A program made the translations under genes and the position numbers. From positions 1-60,659 of the forward strand of contig JAHDPO010000042.1 in NCBI GenBank assembly GCA_018434325.1: 60,659 nt of DNA, read 5' to 3'. The DNA comes from Clostridia bacterium (GTDB taxonomy: Bacteria > Bacillota > Peptococcia > DRI-13 > UBA5745). This document shows, piece by piece, positions 51,726-60,623 of this stretch (its first letter is position 1; each line of letters begins with the position of its first letter). Under the pieces are notes generated by a model that was not told the origin of the DNA, ran no database searches, and was given only the letters and a program-made list of their open reading frames with translations.

Positions 51726-52305
51726 ATTCGCTATAGCTCGGCAGCTTCCAAAGGTAAAGCCGGCCCTGAGATAATAGCTCGTCGCTGAAATCACAAAAAG
51801 CTATCGTCTGGTTATCCAGCCAGCAGGCCCGGGCAATTCCGCCGCCGCTCCAGGAAGCTTCCTCATGGCCTTCCAGATCCAAAACCCATAAACGGAAATA
51901 GTCGGCATACTGCTCCGGGTAGCCTTCCATGGTAATCAAAAGCAGATGATTGCCGTCGGGGCTGAAGGTCAGCTGCCAGGGCAGCACTACCCAGGGAAAA
52001 ATATCCCGGCCGGGGCTGCCTGTCTCGGGATAAGGCAAAAGACGGTTTTCACCGGCGCCTTCTACAGTCAGACGGATGCCGTCTTCTTCCGCTTCCGCCC
52101 TCAGCCAACCTAATTCCTCATGTTTAACGCCATCGCTCAGCTCCGGCTCTGCCGCCAGCATCGGCTCAGCCAGCTGGAAATCCTGCATAACATCAGGATT
52201 ATGCGGCAGCATTGCAGCCAGGGCTCCATTGGCAAATCCCAGGCTTGTCCCTGCCAGCAGCAGAAAAACAATGAAGATGTAAGCCGCTTTTTTATAAATC
52301 ATCAT
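51724..52305 (-). CDS. Secreted hypothetical protein with beta-propeller-like segment
   Basis: 193 aa. N-terminal signal sequence (YIFIVFLLLAGTSLGFANGALA). The second half (PWQLTFSPDGNHLLLITMEGYPEQ, RLWVLDLEGHEEASWSGGGIARACWLDNQTIAFCDFS) resembles one or two blades of a WD40/TolB-like propeller, too short for a complete one. GAGGAG lies upstream of the ATGATG start. Function unknown. Confidence 0.7.
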   Translation of the reverse strand: MMIYKKAAYIFIVFLLLAGTSLGFANGALAAMLPHNPDVMQDFQLAEPMLAAEPELSDGVKHEELGWLRAEAEEDGIRLTVEGAGENRLLPYPETGSPGRDIFPWVVLPWQLTFSPDGNHLLLITMEGYPEQYADYFRLWVLDLEGHEEASWSGGGIARACWLDNQTIAFCDFSDELLSQGRLYLWKLPSYSE

Positions 52306-52419
52306 GTGGAATCTCCTCTCATTTCATACCTGGAATAATTTGACAGAAGAAAAGAAAATCCTTTATAAAATTATCGACAAATGATTGCCTGGAATAGCAT
52401 AAAATATTAATTTTAAAAT

Positions 52420-52450
52420 AAAAAAGGGCTGCCGCATAAATTGCGACAGC
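52420..52450 (-). terminator. Terminator of the tRNA-like gene
   Basis: On the minus strand GCTGTCGCA and TGCGGCAGC form a 9-bp stem with one G-T pair and a 5-nt loop, followed by CCTTTTTT. It starts 9 nt after the tRNA-like 3' end. Confidence 0.85.
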
Positions 52451-52458
52451 TCTGCTTT

Positions 52459-52531
52459 TGGAGACGGCAGGATTCGAACCTGCGTAATCAGGCGCCACTT
52501 ACCTGAGTGCTACCTCTACACCACGATCTCC
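52459..52531 (-). tRNA. tRNA-like gene with aberrant anticodon arm (identity unresolved)
   Basis: 73 nt on the minus strand. The T arm (GCAGG-TTCGAAT-CCTGC) is canonical, and the D arm (GTGT-AGAGGTA-GCAC) is canonical if one T is treated as an insertion in the acceptor 5' strand (GGAGATCG against a 3' strand CGTCTCC). The anticodon stem CAGGT/GCCTG closes a 7-nt loop AAGTGGC whose position 33 is A instead of the universal U; read strictly, the anticodon is GTG (His). Dropping the closing T-G pair gives a 9-nt loop. CCA is not encoded. It has its own promoter and terminator, so it is expressed as a single gene. It may be a pseudo-tRNA or a non-decoding tRNA. Confidence 0.7.
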
Positions 52532-52545
52532 TGTATTTCGTTATC

Positions 52546-52574
52546 ATTATACCAACTTATAGATTATTTTGCAA
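52546..52574 (-). promoter_or_regulatory. Promoter of the tRNA-like gene
   Basis: Minus strand TTGCAA (plus 52569-52574), 17-nt spacer, perfect TATAAT (plus 52546-52551), 14 nt from the tRNA-like 5' end. Confidence 0.8.
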
Positions 52575-52593
52575 ATGGTTACTTTTGCAAATG

Positions 52594-53445
52594 TTAGGTT
52601 GAGAAGGTGTTGAAGGCAGTGAATAAATCCTCCAGGCGCTTAAGATGCTCTGTCGTTTCATCTCTTGTATCCCTGGAAATAGCGACAACCAGAGCATTAA
52701 CCAATGAAAAAAAGCCCACATAGGAAAGCTCGTGACTCAAAGACTTCGTACCGCAAAACAAAGGTATATCAGCATAGGGATAGCAAGGACATAAGGGGGA
52801 GTCGGTGATCAGAGCGGTGGCAATGCCCCGTTCTTTGATATATTGCATGCTTTGGCATACTGTTTTGGAGTAACGGGTAAAGCTGATGCCCACAAACAAG
52901 TCGCCTTCCCGAATCACGCTGAGCTTGTCCGGAAATTCTCCCAGAGCAGGGATGATTTCGTGGACATTGCGGTTTAATTGCCTCAGGTGCAGCACCATAT
53001 ATTGGGTGAGGACCGCTGAGTTGCGAAAGCCCATGACATGGATATTGCCCGCTTCTTTAAGAAGTTTGACAAACTGATCAAAATTGTTGCGGTTATGAGG
53101 ATTATTGAGGGTCCAGCGCAGGTTTTGCACATCGCAGGCCAGGACTTTATCCAAGGTATCTTCGTCACCGACGCCGCTCAGATGGCTTTCCAGACGGTGA
53201 ACCATAGTAACCTCTGATTGCACATGGCCGGAAATAACTTTTTTGAAGTCGCTAAAGCCGTCAAAGCCCAGCCGGATACAGAATTTGATGATGGTGGTGT
53301 CGCTGACGCCGATGGCCTCCGCCATGCTGGTGACGGATAAGAAAGGGATTTCCTTATAATGCTCTAGTACGAAGGCCGCCACTTGCTTTTGGGCATTGGG
53401 CAATTGAGACATGGAGGATTGGATGATTTGAATCAGCTCGTTCAT
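52594..53445 (-). CDS. MurR/RpiR family transcriptional regulator
   Basis: About 283 aa from ATG 53445. N-terminal RpiR helix-turn-helix (FLSVTSMAEAIGVSDTTIIKFCIRLGFDGFSDFKKVI) and C-terminal SIS sugar-phosphate-binding-like domain (NIHVMGFRNSAVLTQYMVLHLRQL, LFVGISFTRYSKTVCQSMQYIKERGIATALITDS). Divergent from the opine dehydrogenase gene with ~215 bp between, so a likely regulator of that operon. SIS ligands are normally phosphosugars; the true ligand here may differ. Confidence 0.9.
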   Translation of the reverse strand: MNELIQIIQSSMSQLPNAQKQVAAFVLEHYKEIPFLSVTSMAEAIGVSDTTIIKFCIRLGFDGFSDFKKVISGHVQSEVTMVHRLESHLSGVGDEDTLDKVLACDVQNLRWTLNNPHNRNNFDQFVKLLKEAGNIHVMGFRNSAVLTQYMVLHLRQLNRNVHEIIPALGEFPDKLSVIREGDLFVGISFTRYSKTVCQSMQYIKERGIATALITDSPLCPCYPYADIPLFCGTKSLSHELSYVGFFSLVNALVVAISRDTRDETTEHLKRLEDLFTAFNTFST

Positions 53446-53550
53446 CGGCACCAAACCTTTTCTGGGAAATTCTACGTAAAGTATACCTGAAAAAGCTTTC
53501 CTTTGGCAAGCTGCAAGTGACTTCAGGAACAAGGGAATTGTAAGAATAAT

Positions 53551-53593
53551 AATATTCCTATTTGTTGACTAAAGAATATTGTTATGATAAACT
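53551..53593 (+). promoter_or_regulatory. Promoter and candidate operator of the opine operon
   Basis: TTGACT at 53565-53570, 17-nt spacer, TAAACT at 53588-53593. A 7-bp dyad AATATTC (53551-53557) / GAATATT (53574-53580) straddles the -35 box and is a reasonable operator for the divergent RpiR protein. Confidence 0.55.
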
Positions 53594-53660
53594 CGAAAGA
53601 ACTGGAAGATAATAAATAATTCAGTATTCCGCAAAGGAATACGGGCAGGAGCGAATAGGA

Positions 53661-54884
53661 ATGTCTCATTTAACCATTACCATATGTGGCTGCGGTAACG
53701 GCGCCCACGCCTGCGCTGCCTTAATGAGCCTAAAAGGCCATAAAGTTAATATTTACAGCCCTTTGGAAGAGGAAATCAGCCGCTTTCGCCAGGGCTATGA
53801 GAAAAACGGCGGTCTGAGGATGCGCTTTGGCTCCGGGCTGCTCTCCGGTTTAGAGGCCATGGATCCTCGGGAATTGGCAAAAATCGAAACTTACGAAGGC
53901 TTGCAGCTGGCTGCTATCAGCTCTGATCCCGGGGCCGTAATTCCGCAGGCTTCTATTGTGTTCGTGATTGTGCCGGCTTTCGCCCATGGCAATATCCTGA
54001 TGAATATCCGCCCTTACCTGAACCGCAATAGCTTGCTGGTGTTTCTGCCCAGCCGGGGAGGCTTGGAGTTTCAGCTGCGTTCCCTGGTGCCCCGGGTTCA
54101 GGCCATAGCCTTCCAAACCTTGCCCTGGTCTACCCGCATCCATAGCTTCGGCGAGGAAGTGCTGATCAGCGCCCGCAAAAAGAGCATTCAGGCTGCGGCC
54201 CAGCCCAGCCATATCTCGAATCTGTTCTTTCATCAGATGGAAGAGCTCCTGGATATGGAAGTCCTGCGGGTCAAGCATATGTTTACCCTTACCTTGGCCA
54301 ACGTAGGACAGATCATCCACCCCGGCATCATGTACAGCAATTTTAAAAAGGATCACCGGCAGCGCTTTACGGCAGAAAATAAACCCCTGTTTTATCAGGG
54401 GCTGGATGAAGAAGGGGGCCGGCGGCTGGGCGCCATGTCCGATGAGATTCTGGAAATTGCCCGCCAGGTGGCCAAAATTTGTCCCGATGTGGAGCCGGAG
54501 CAAGTTCCTCACCTGCGGGAATGGCTCCTGACCAGCTACGAGGGGCAGATCGAGGATACCTCCACTTTACAGAAAATGTTTGTCACCAATAAGGCTTATA
54601 ATGGACTGCGGTCGCCCATGAAAGAAGTGGAACCCGGGGTATTTGAAGCGGACTTTAGCAGCCGTTATACGGTAGAGGACGTGCCTTACGGTCTGTTGGT
54701 CACCAAATCCATCGGCCTGATGGCAGGCGTTGCCACTCCCGCCATCGATGAAGTGCTGCAAGGGCTGGATGAGTGGACCGGTTACAATTATCTGGACAAG
54801 CTGGCCAATGTCAAAAGCATTTCCGCCGCCTCCCGCTTACCGGAGGTTTACGGTATCAGCAGCCTCCGGACTCTGGCGGATTAA
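53661..54884 (+). CDS. NAD(P)-dependent octopine/opine dehydrogenase family protein
   Basis: 407 aa. N-terminal Rossmann fold (LTITICGCGNGAHACAALMSLKGHKVNIYS) and C-terminal octopine-dehydrogenase domain at ~190-380, with the catalytic-type N-x(6)-H in TLANVGQIIHPGIMYSN. Opine dehydrogenases join or split an amino acid and a 2-oxoacid (N-(1-carboxyalkyl) amino acids). No nicotianamine-synthase- or racemase-like gene (as in staphylopine loci) is next to it. It leads an operon with a full Opp-type importer, so opine catabolism or uptake is the likely context. Confidence 0.85.
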   Translation: MSHLTITICGCGNGAHACAALMSLKGHKVNIYSPLEEEISRFRQGYEKNGGLRMRFGSGLLSGLEAMDPRELAKIETYEGLQLAAISSDPGAVIPQASIVFVIVPAFAHGNILMNIRPYLNRNSLLVFLPSRGGLEFQLRSLVPRVQAIAFQTLPWSTRIHSFGEEVLISARKKSIQAAAQPSHISNLFFHQMEELLDMEVLRVKHMFTLTLANVGQIIHPGIMYSNFKKDHRQRFTAENKPLFYQGLDEEGGRRLGAMSDEILEIARQVAKICPDVEPEQVPHLREWLLTSYEGQIEDTSTLQKMFVTNKAYNGLRSPMKEVEPGVFEADFSSRYTVEDVPYGLLVTKSIGLMAGVATPAIDEVLQGLDEWTGYNYLDKLANVKSISAASRLPEVYGISSLRTLAD

Positions 54885-54897
54885 GGAAGGGCAATTT

Positions 54898-54921
54898 GGC
54901 GTCCCGCTTTGGCGGGATGCC
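54898..54921 (+). repeat. Intercistronic hairpin between dehydrogenase and binding-protein genes
   Basis: GGCGTCCCGC and GCGGGATGCC form a 10-bp stem (one G-T pair) with a 4-nt loop and no T-run. Such hairpins often set mRNA stability so that the binding protein is made in excess. Confidence 0.6.
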
Positions 54922-54958
54922 GTGCAGGAAATAAATTCAGAATGATGGAGGGTATGAT

Positions 54959-56539
54959 ATGAACAAGATGAAAAAAGGAGTTGCACTTTTGTTGGCGGCG
55001 ATCCTGGTGCTGGCCTTGGCGGCCTGCGGCGGCACCGCTGCTCCCAGCGGCAGCGCCGGCGGCAGTACGGAAGGCGGCGCCGCGTCTGCCCCGGCCCGGG
55101 AGGACCTGAACTTTGCATTCATTGCGGAATCTCAGGAGCTTGACCCGGCCAAGACCTCAGACACCCTGACCTATATTGTGCTGTCCCAGGTTTTTGACAC
55201 GCTGGTGCGCATTGAGGCCGACGGCAGCATTGCTCCCTGGCTGGCCAAGGACTGGACAGTCTCCGAGGATGGCAAAGAGGTTATTTTTGAAATCCAGGAG
55301 GGTGTTACCTTCCACAACGGCGATCCCCTGACCATGGAGGATGTAGTGTTTTCTCTGAACCGGGCCATCGCTTCTCCTCAGGCCGCTAAATTCACCGCCG
55401 TATTTTCCGGCGCTGAAAAAGTAGATGAGAAGTCTGTCAAAGTAACCCTGCCCAACGCTTATGCGCCTTTTCTCTATTCCATCGGCAACCCCTGCATGGG
55501 CATAGTCAGCGAAAAGGCCGTCAATGAATTTGGCGACGACTTTGGCCGCAACCCCGTAGGCACCGGCGCTTACAAGTATGTGGATTGGGTCAGCGGCGAG
55601 AAAATGACCCTTACCCGCAACGACGCCTGGTGGCATGGTCCTGCCCCCATCAAAGACGTTACTTTGCGTTTCATCTCTGATGCCGGCACCGCCGCCATCT
55701 CCCTGGAGAAGGGCGAGATTGACGTCTTGTTTAAGTCCGCCACCAGCGACCGGGATACCCTGATGGCCAACTCCAACCTGAACTATTATGAGTGGCCTTC
55801 CGCCCTGTGCTACCATGTGTCTTTCAACAATGGCGAAAATTCCGTATTCAAAGACAGGGCGCTGCGGGAAGCAGTCAGCTACGCCATCGACCCCGAGGCT
55901 ATTTTGATCGGCGGTCTGGACGGTATCGGCGAGGTACTGGAATTTATGACTTCTCCCGCCGCCTTCGGTTACGATCCCGATTTCAAACAAAATGAATACA
56001 ACCCGGAAAAAGCCAAGCAGTTGCTGGAAGCTGCCGGTTATCCCACCGACGGTTCTCTCACCGTGCGGATTCGCACCAACCAGGCAGCCAGCTACGCCGG
56101 CCCCTGTGAGATCATTCAGGAGCAGCTGCGCCAGATCGGCATTACCGCCACCGTAGACAAGCTGGAGCGGGCCACTTATCTGGATGAAGTCACCCGGAAC
56201 TTCGATTATGATATTACGTTCTATGTAATCACCGCCCTGATTCCCGACGCCGATTACACCATGTACACCAGGCTCCACAGCAGCATGCTGGGGGCAGGCA
56301 ATAACTTTACCCAGACGAATATTCCTGAACTGGATAAGGTGCTGGATCAGGCCCGGACTTCCCAGAACGAAGCGGAGCGCAAAGAGCTTTATGCTGAGGC
56401 AGCCCAGATTACAAAGGATTACGCCACCTTGATTCCTATTTGCACCGGCCGCTATAACATCGTGGCCAATAAAAACCTCAAGGGCGTTGTTGAACACGCC
56501 ATCGACCTGCACTACATGTACGACTATTCCTGGGAATAA
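54959..56539 (+). CDS. Opp/Dpp-type ABC transporter substrate-binding lipoprotein
   Basis: 526-aa family 5 solute-binding lipoprotein (lipobox LALAACGG, Cys near residue 22; Gly/Ser-rich linker). Blocks: AESQELDPAKTSDTLTYIVLSQVFDTLVR, LAKDWTVSEDGKEVIFEIQEGVTFHNGDPLTMEDVVFSLNRA, GTGAYKYVDWVSGEKMTLTRN. Captures peptide-, nickel- or opine-like ligands; given the dehydrogenase, an opine is plausible. Confidence 0.92.
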   Translation: MNKMKKGVALLLAAILVLALAACGGTAAPSGSAGGSTEGGAASAPAREDLNFAFIAESQELDPAKTSDTLTYIVLSQVFDTLVRIEADGSIAPWLAKDWTVSEDGKEVIFEIQEGVTFHNGDPLTMEDVVFSLNRAIASPQAAKFTAVFSGAEKVDEKSVKVTLPNAYAPFLYSIGNPCMGIVSEKAVNEFGDDFGRNPVGTGAYKYVDWVSGEKMTLTRNDAWWHGPAPIKDVTLRFISDAGTAAISLEKGEIDVLFKSATSDRDTLMANSNLNYYEWPSALCYHVSFNNGENSVFKDRALREAVSYAIDPEAILIGGLDGIGEVLEFMTSPAAFGYDPDFKQNEYNPEKAKQLLEAAGYPTDGSLTVRIRTNQAASYAGPCEIIQEQLRQIGITATVDKLERATYLDEVTRNFDYDITFYVITALIPDADYTMYTRLHSSMLGAGNNFTQTNIPELDKVLDQARTSQNEAERKELYAEAAQITKDYATLIPICTGRYNIVANKNLKGVVEHAIDLHYMYDYSWE

Positions 56540-56620
56540 AGTCTTTCGATTAACTGCGGGGAGGGTTTTCCCTCCCCTTATTGCAATTCCTAGATCTTTC
56601 TTCTTGGAGAAGGAGGCATT

Positions 56621-57553
56621 ATGGCACGTTACATAATGAAAAGAATTTTACTGATGGTGCCTATTATTATTGGTGTCTCCATCATCATTTTTACGGTCAT
56701 GAGCTTCACCCCCGGCGACCCTACGGTGCTGATGCTGGGTGAGGGAGCCTCTGATGAGGCCGTGGCGGAGCTGCGGGGCCAGCTGGGCCTGGATGATCCT
56801 CTGCCCCTACAGTATATTAACTATATTAAAAAGGCGCTGTCCGGCGATCTGGGCCGTTCCTATCGCAACAACCAGCCGGTGATTAAGGAAGTGGCTTTAC
56901 GCTTCCCCAATACTTTGCGGCTGACCATCGTGGGAACCGTCCTTTCTATTCTTATCGGCGTGCCCATCGGGATTATCTCGGCGGTAAAGCAGTATAGCTG
57001 GATTGATACGGGCAGCACAATGATTGCCTTGATCTTCACCGCTATGCCTTCTTTTTGGCTGGGCTTGATCCTGATCTTATTCTTTTCCCTGCGCCTGGAT
57101 CTCTTGCCGGCCACCGGCACCGGCAGCTGGCTGCACTATGTTTTGCCCAGCATCACTTTGGCGGCGGCTTCCATGGCTATGCTGATCCGAATGACCCGCT
57201 CCACTATGCTGGAAGTCATCCGCCAGGATTACATCCGCACAGCCAGAGCCAAGGGCGCCAGCGAGCAGCGCATTGTGCTGCGCCATGCTTTGCGCAACGC
57301 CATGCTGCCCATTGTCACGGTCATCGGCCTTAATTTTGGCCGGCAGCTGGGGGGCGCCATCGTCATTGAGACGGTCTTTAATATTGCCGGTATCGGCTTA
57401 TTGATGATCAATGGCATCAACGCATTGGATACGCCTATGGTAATGGCGGCGGTGATGCTGGCCGCTATCATGGCCAGCTTGGTCAACCTCTTGGTGGACG
57501 TGCTGTATACCTTTATCGATCCCCGGATCAAAACCGAGTTTGCCAAGCATTAA
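56621..57553 (+). CDS. Opp/Dpp-type ABC transporter permease, OppB-like
   Basis: 310 aa, six helices. MARYIMKRILLMVPIIIGVSIIIFTVMSFTPGDP is the typical OppB/DppB start, and RTARAKGASEQRIVLRHALRNAMLPIVTVIGL is the EAA loop contacting the ATPases. AAGGAGG precedes the ATG. Confidence 0.94.
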   Translation: MARYIMKRILLMVPIIIGVSIIIFTVMSFTPGDPTVLMLGEGASDEAVAELRGQLGLDDPLPLQYINYIKKALSGDLGRSYRNNQPVIKEVALRFPNTLRLTIVGTVLSILIGVPIGIISAVKQYSWIDTGSTMIALIFTAMPSFWLGLILILFFSLRLDLLPATGTGSWLHYVLPSITLAAASMAMLIRMTRSTMLEVIRQDYIRTARAKGASEQRIVLRHALRNAMLPIVTVIGLNFGRQLGGAIVIETVFNIAGIGLLMINGINALDTPMVMAAVMLAAIMASLVNLLVDVLYTFIDPRIKTEFAKH

Positions 57554-57590
57554 CGTATTTTTAACCATTTACAGAGCGAGGTAGTGCCAT

Positions 57591-58481
57591 ATGGAGCATA
57601 TTGCGCAGACAGTTGTCGTCCCAAAGATAAAAAAGAAGAGCCAGCTGGCCTCCATCCTGCACCGCTACCGCAAAAATAGGCTGGCTGTCTTAGGCTTGCT
57701 TATCTTTCTGGTGCTGGTGTTCATGGCGGTCTTCGCTAATTTCATTGCCGATTATGATGGGCAGGCTATCACCCAGAACGTCAGAAACCGTTATATGGCT
57801 CCCAGCGCCGAACATATCTTCGGTACCGATGCTTTGGGCCGGGACGTTTTTGCCCGGGTGGTCTTTGGCGCCCGGATTTCCCTTTCGGTAGGTATCGTTA
57901 CCATTATGTTTTCCCTGACCGTTGGCTCCGTGATCGGAGCTGCTGCCGGTTATTACGGCGGCAAGGTGGACAATACTCTCATGCGGATCATGGACGTATT
58001 TTTAGCCATTCCCCAAACCCTGATGGCCATTTGTATCGTGGCCGCCCTGGGTACCGGCACCTTTAAGATGCTGATCGCCCTTAGTATCGCTCAGGTACCC
58101 CAATTTGCCCGGATCGTCCGTTCCGCTATTTTGTCGGTAAAGGGCCAGGAGTTTATCGAGGCGGCCAAGGCCTACGGCTCATCAGACGTCCGCATTATCC
58201 TGCGCCATATTATCCCCAATGCCATGGGGCCGATTATAGTGCAGGCTACCCTTAGCGTTGCCACTACCATCCTCAATATCACCATGCTTAGTTTTTTGGG
58301 TATCGGCGTTCAAGCGCCCACGCCGGAATGGGGTTCGATGATGTCGGAGGCCAAGGGCCAATTGCGCAATTTCCCCTATTTGGTCACCATTCCGGGCATC
58401 TTTATCGCCTTGACGGTGCTGTCCTTGAACCTGATTGGCGACGGACTGCGGGATGCCCTTGACCCTCGCCTGAAAAACTGA
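57591..58481 (+). CDS. Opp/Dpp-type ABC transporter permease, OppC-like
   Basis: 296 aa. N-terminal OppC motif (ASILHRYRKNRLAVLGLLIFLVLVFMAVFA), APSAEHIFGTDALGRDVFARVVFGARISL, and EAA loop EAAKAYGSSDVRIILRHIIPNAMGPIIVQ. Heterodimer partner of the OppB-like permease; 37 nt downstream of it. Confidence 0.94.
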   Translation: MEHIAQTVVVPKIKKKSQLASILHRYRKNRLAVLGLLIFLVLVFMAVFANFIADYDGQAITQNVRNRYMAPSAEHIFGTDALGRDVFARVVFGARISLSVGIVTIMFSLTVGSVIGAAAGYYGGKVDNTLMRIMDVFLAIPQTLMAICIVAALGTGTFKMLIALSIAQVPQFARIVRSAILSVKGQEFIEAAKAYGSSDVRIILRHIIPNAMGPIIVQATLSVATTILNITMLSFLGIGVQAPTPEWGSMMSEAKGQLRNFPYLVTIPGIFIALTVLSLNLIGDGLRDALDPRLKN

Positions 58482-58501
58482 CGGGAAGGACCCGGAAAGG
58501 A

Positions 58502-59491
58502 ATGAGCTCCGTGACTGAGCGTTTGTTGGAGATCCAAAACCTGGATGTCATTTATAAAACCGATGAAGAGACGGTGTATGCGGTCAATGACCTGAGTCTC
58601 TCCGTCTATAAAGGAGAAACCCTGGGTCTGGTGGGTGAGACCGGCGCCGGCAAAACCACTTTGGCCCTGAGCATTATGAAGCTGCTGCCGGAGCGCACCG
58701 GGCGCATCCTCAAGGGCGCTATCCATTTGCAGGAGTTTCCGGTGACGGCAATGTCCGAGGCGGATATGCGGGCCTTGCGGGGGGAGATGGTCTCCATGAT
58801 CTTTCAGGATCCCATGACCAGCCTCAATCCCATTCACCCTATCGGTATGCAGATTGCGGAAATGCTGCTGCTGCACAAAAAACAGCTTTCCAAGGCGCAA
58901 ATAGAAGAGCGGGTGGATCAAATTCTTACCCTGGTGGGTATCTCGCCGGATCGTAAAGGGGATTTTCCCCATCAGTTTTCCGGCGGCATGAAGCAGCGGG
59001 TGGTGATTGCTATCGCCTTGGCCTGCGAGCCGCAGCTGCTGCTGGCCGATGAGCCTACCACGGCCCTGGACGTTACCATTCAGGCCCAGGTTTTGCAGAT
59101 GATGAAGAGGCTGAAAGATGATTTAGGCACTTCGATGATCCTGATCACTCACGACCTGGGAGTAGTGGCTCGGACTTGCGACCGGGTAGCCATCATGTAT
59201 GCCGGGGAGATTGTGGAAATGGGCAGGGTGGAGGACTTGTTTCAGGGTGATTACCATCACCCCTATACCACCGCCTTGTTTGGCTCCATCCCTAATCTTA
59301 CGAAAAAAACGAAACGCCTCCAAGCCATTGAAGGCCTGATGCCGGATCCCACGAACCTGCCGGCCGGCTGCAAGTTCCATCCCCGATGTCCCCGGTGCAT
59401 GGAGATCTGCCAAAAAGAGGCTCCCGGCGCCGCTGACAGGAAGGGGCACCAGGTACGCTGCCATCTTTATGCAGAGGCAGCCAAAGACTGA
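58502..59491 (+). CDS. Opp/Dpp-type ABC transporter ATP-binding protein, OppD-like
   Basis: 329 aa. Walker A GETGAGKTT near residues 42-50, signature FSGGMKQR, Walker B LLLADEPTTALD, and the OppD/F C-terminal Cys block (GCKFHPRCPRCMEICQ) that can hold an Fe-S cluster in related proteins. Start ATG 58502 or GTG 58511 (better spaced from GGAAAGG). Confidence 0.94.
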   Translation: MSSVTERLLEIQNLDVIYKTDEETVYAVNDLSLSVYKGETLGLVGETGAGKTTLALSIMKLLPERTGRILKGAIHLQEFPVTAMSEADMRALRGEMVSMIFQDPMTSLNPIHPIGMQIAEMLLLHKKQLSKAQIEERVDQILTLVGISPDRKGDFPHQFSGGMKQRVVIAIALACEPQLLLADEPTTALDVTIQAQVLQMMKRLKDDLGTSMILITHDLGVVARTCDRVAIMYAGEIVEMGRVEDLFQGDYHHPYTTALFGSIPNLTKKTKRLQAIEGLMPDPTNLPAGCKFHPRCPRCMEICQKEAPGAADRKGHQVRCHLYAEAAKD

Positions 59492-59509
59492 TGGGAAAGG
59501 ATGGAAGCC

Positions 59510-60484
59510 ATGGATACGCCAATCATCCAGACAAAAGAGCTGGTCAAGTACTTTAAAACACCCAAGGGTGATCTTCACGCGGTGGATGGGGTCAACCTTT
59601 CCATCCAGCGGGGCCAAACCCTGGGCGTCGTGGGAGAATCAGGCTGTGGTAAATCCACATTGGGCCGCACCATCCTGCGGCTGATTGAACCTACCGCCGG
59701 CCAAGTCCTCCTTGACGGCAAGGATATTGTTACCTGTTCCCGGGCGGAGATGCAAGAGGTCCGCAAGCGGATGCAGATCATTTTTCAGGACCCTTACGCT
59801 TCCATCAATCCTCGGATGACGGTCAGCGAAATCATCGCCGAGCCCATTCAGGTCTGCCGCACCATGACGAATAAGGATGAAATCAACGCCTACGTAGTGG
59901 AGCTGATGCGCACCGTGGGTCTGGCGGAGCGCCTGATCAACACTTATCCCCATGAGCTGGACGGCGGCCGCCGCCAGCGCATCGGCGTAGCCCGGGCGCT
60001 GGCCCTGAATCCTGATTTTATCGTCTGCGATGAGCCCGTCTCCGCTTTGGACGTCTCCATCCAGGCACAGATCCTCAATCTGATGATGGATTTGCAGGAA
60101 AGCCGGGGGCTGACTTATATGTTTATTACCCATGACCTTTCCGTGGTTAAGCACATCAGCGATCACATCATGGTTATGTACCTGGGGCAATGCGTGGAGA
60201 GCGCCGCCACCGACGAGTTGTTCCGCAATCCCAAGCATCCCTACACCCAGGCGCTGCTGGAGGCTATTCCCATCCCTTCCCTGGAGTACCGGGACAAGGA
60301 GATGCAGGTAATCCGGGGCGAGGTAACCAGCCCGGTGAATCCCAAGCCCGGCTGCCGGTTTGCTGCCCGCTGCCCCAAGGCTATGGCCCAGTGTCGGGAA
60401 AGTGACCCGCTGCTTAAAGAGGACGCCGCCGGCCATAGCGTGGCCTGCTATTTATATGCTGATCCTCCTATATGCGGTAGCTAA
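59510..60484 (+). CDS. Opp/Dpp-type ABC transporter ATP-binding protein, OppF-like
   Basis: About 324 aa from ATG 59510 (ATG 59501 also possible). Walker A GESGCGKST, Walker B FIVCDEPVSALD, and C-terminal RFAARCPKAMAQC. The ABC signature reads LDGGRRQR instead of LSGGQ/LSGGM; the same variant occurs in a group of OppF-like proteins, so it is probably functional. Last gene of the importer. Confidence 0.93.
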   Translation: MDTPIIQTKELVKYFKTPKGDLHAVDGVNLSIQRGQTLGVVGESGCGKSTLGRTILRLIEPTAGQVLLDGKDIVTCSRAEMQEVRKRMQIIFQDPYASINPRMTVSEIIAEPIQVCRTMTNKDEINAYVVELMRTVGLAERLINTYPHELDGGRRQRIGVARALALNPDFIVCDEPVSALDVSIQAQILNLMMDLQESRGLTYMFITHDLSVVKHISDHIMVMYLGQCVESAATDELFRNPKHPYTQALLEAIPIPSLEYRDKEMQVIRGEVTSPVNPKPGCRFAARCPKAMAQCRESDPLLKEDAAGHSVACYLYADPPICGS

Positions 60485-60623
60485 CTGCTTTGTTTTGCAG
60501 GTTTAGCAGAGGGGCCACTCTCGGTGTAAAATAAATGTAGGATAAAAAAAATAAACAAGAGGCAGCAAAATGTGGTTTAATAAAGTCGCAAAAACCATTA
60601 AACACCAAAGGAGGCTGCCCCTT

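Noticed and set aside
52459-52531. Reading the tRNA-like gene as selenocysteine or pyrrolysine tRNA.
   Set aside because: No long variable arm or UCA/CUA anticodon; the variable loop is the ordinary 5 nt.
55157-56512. 451-residue open frame antisense to the Opp-type binding protein.
   Set aside because: Shadow frame; sense strand encodes a canonical family 5 binding protein with lipobox.
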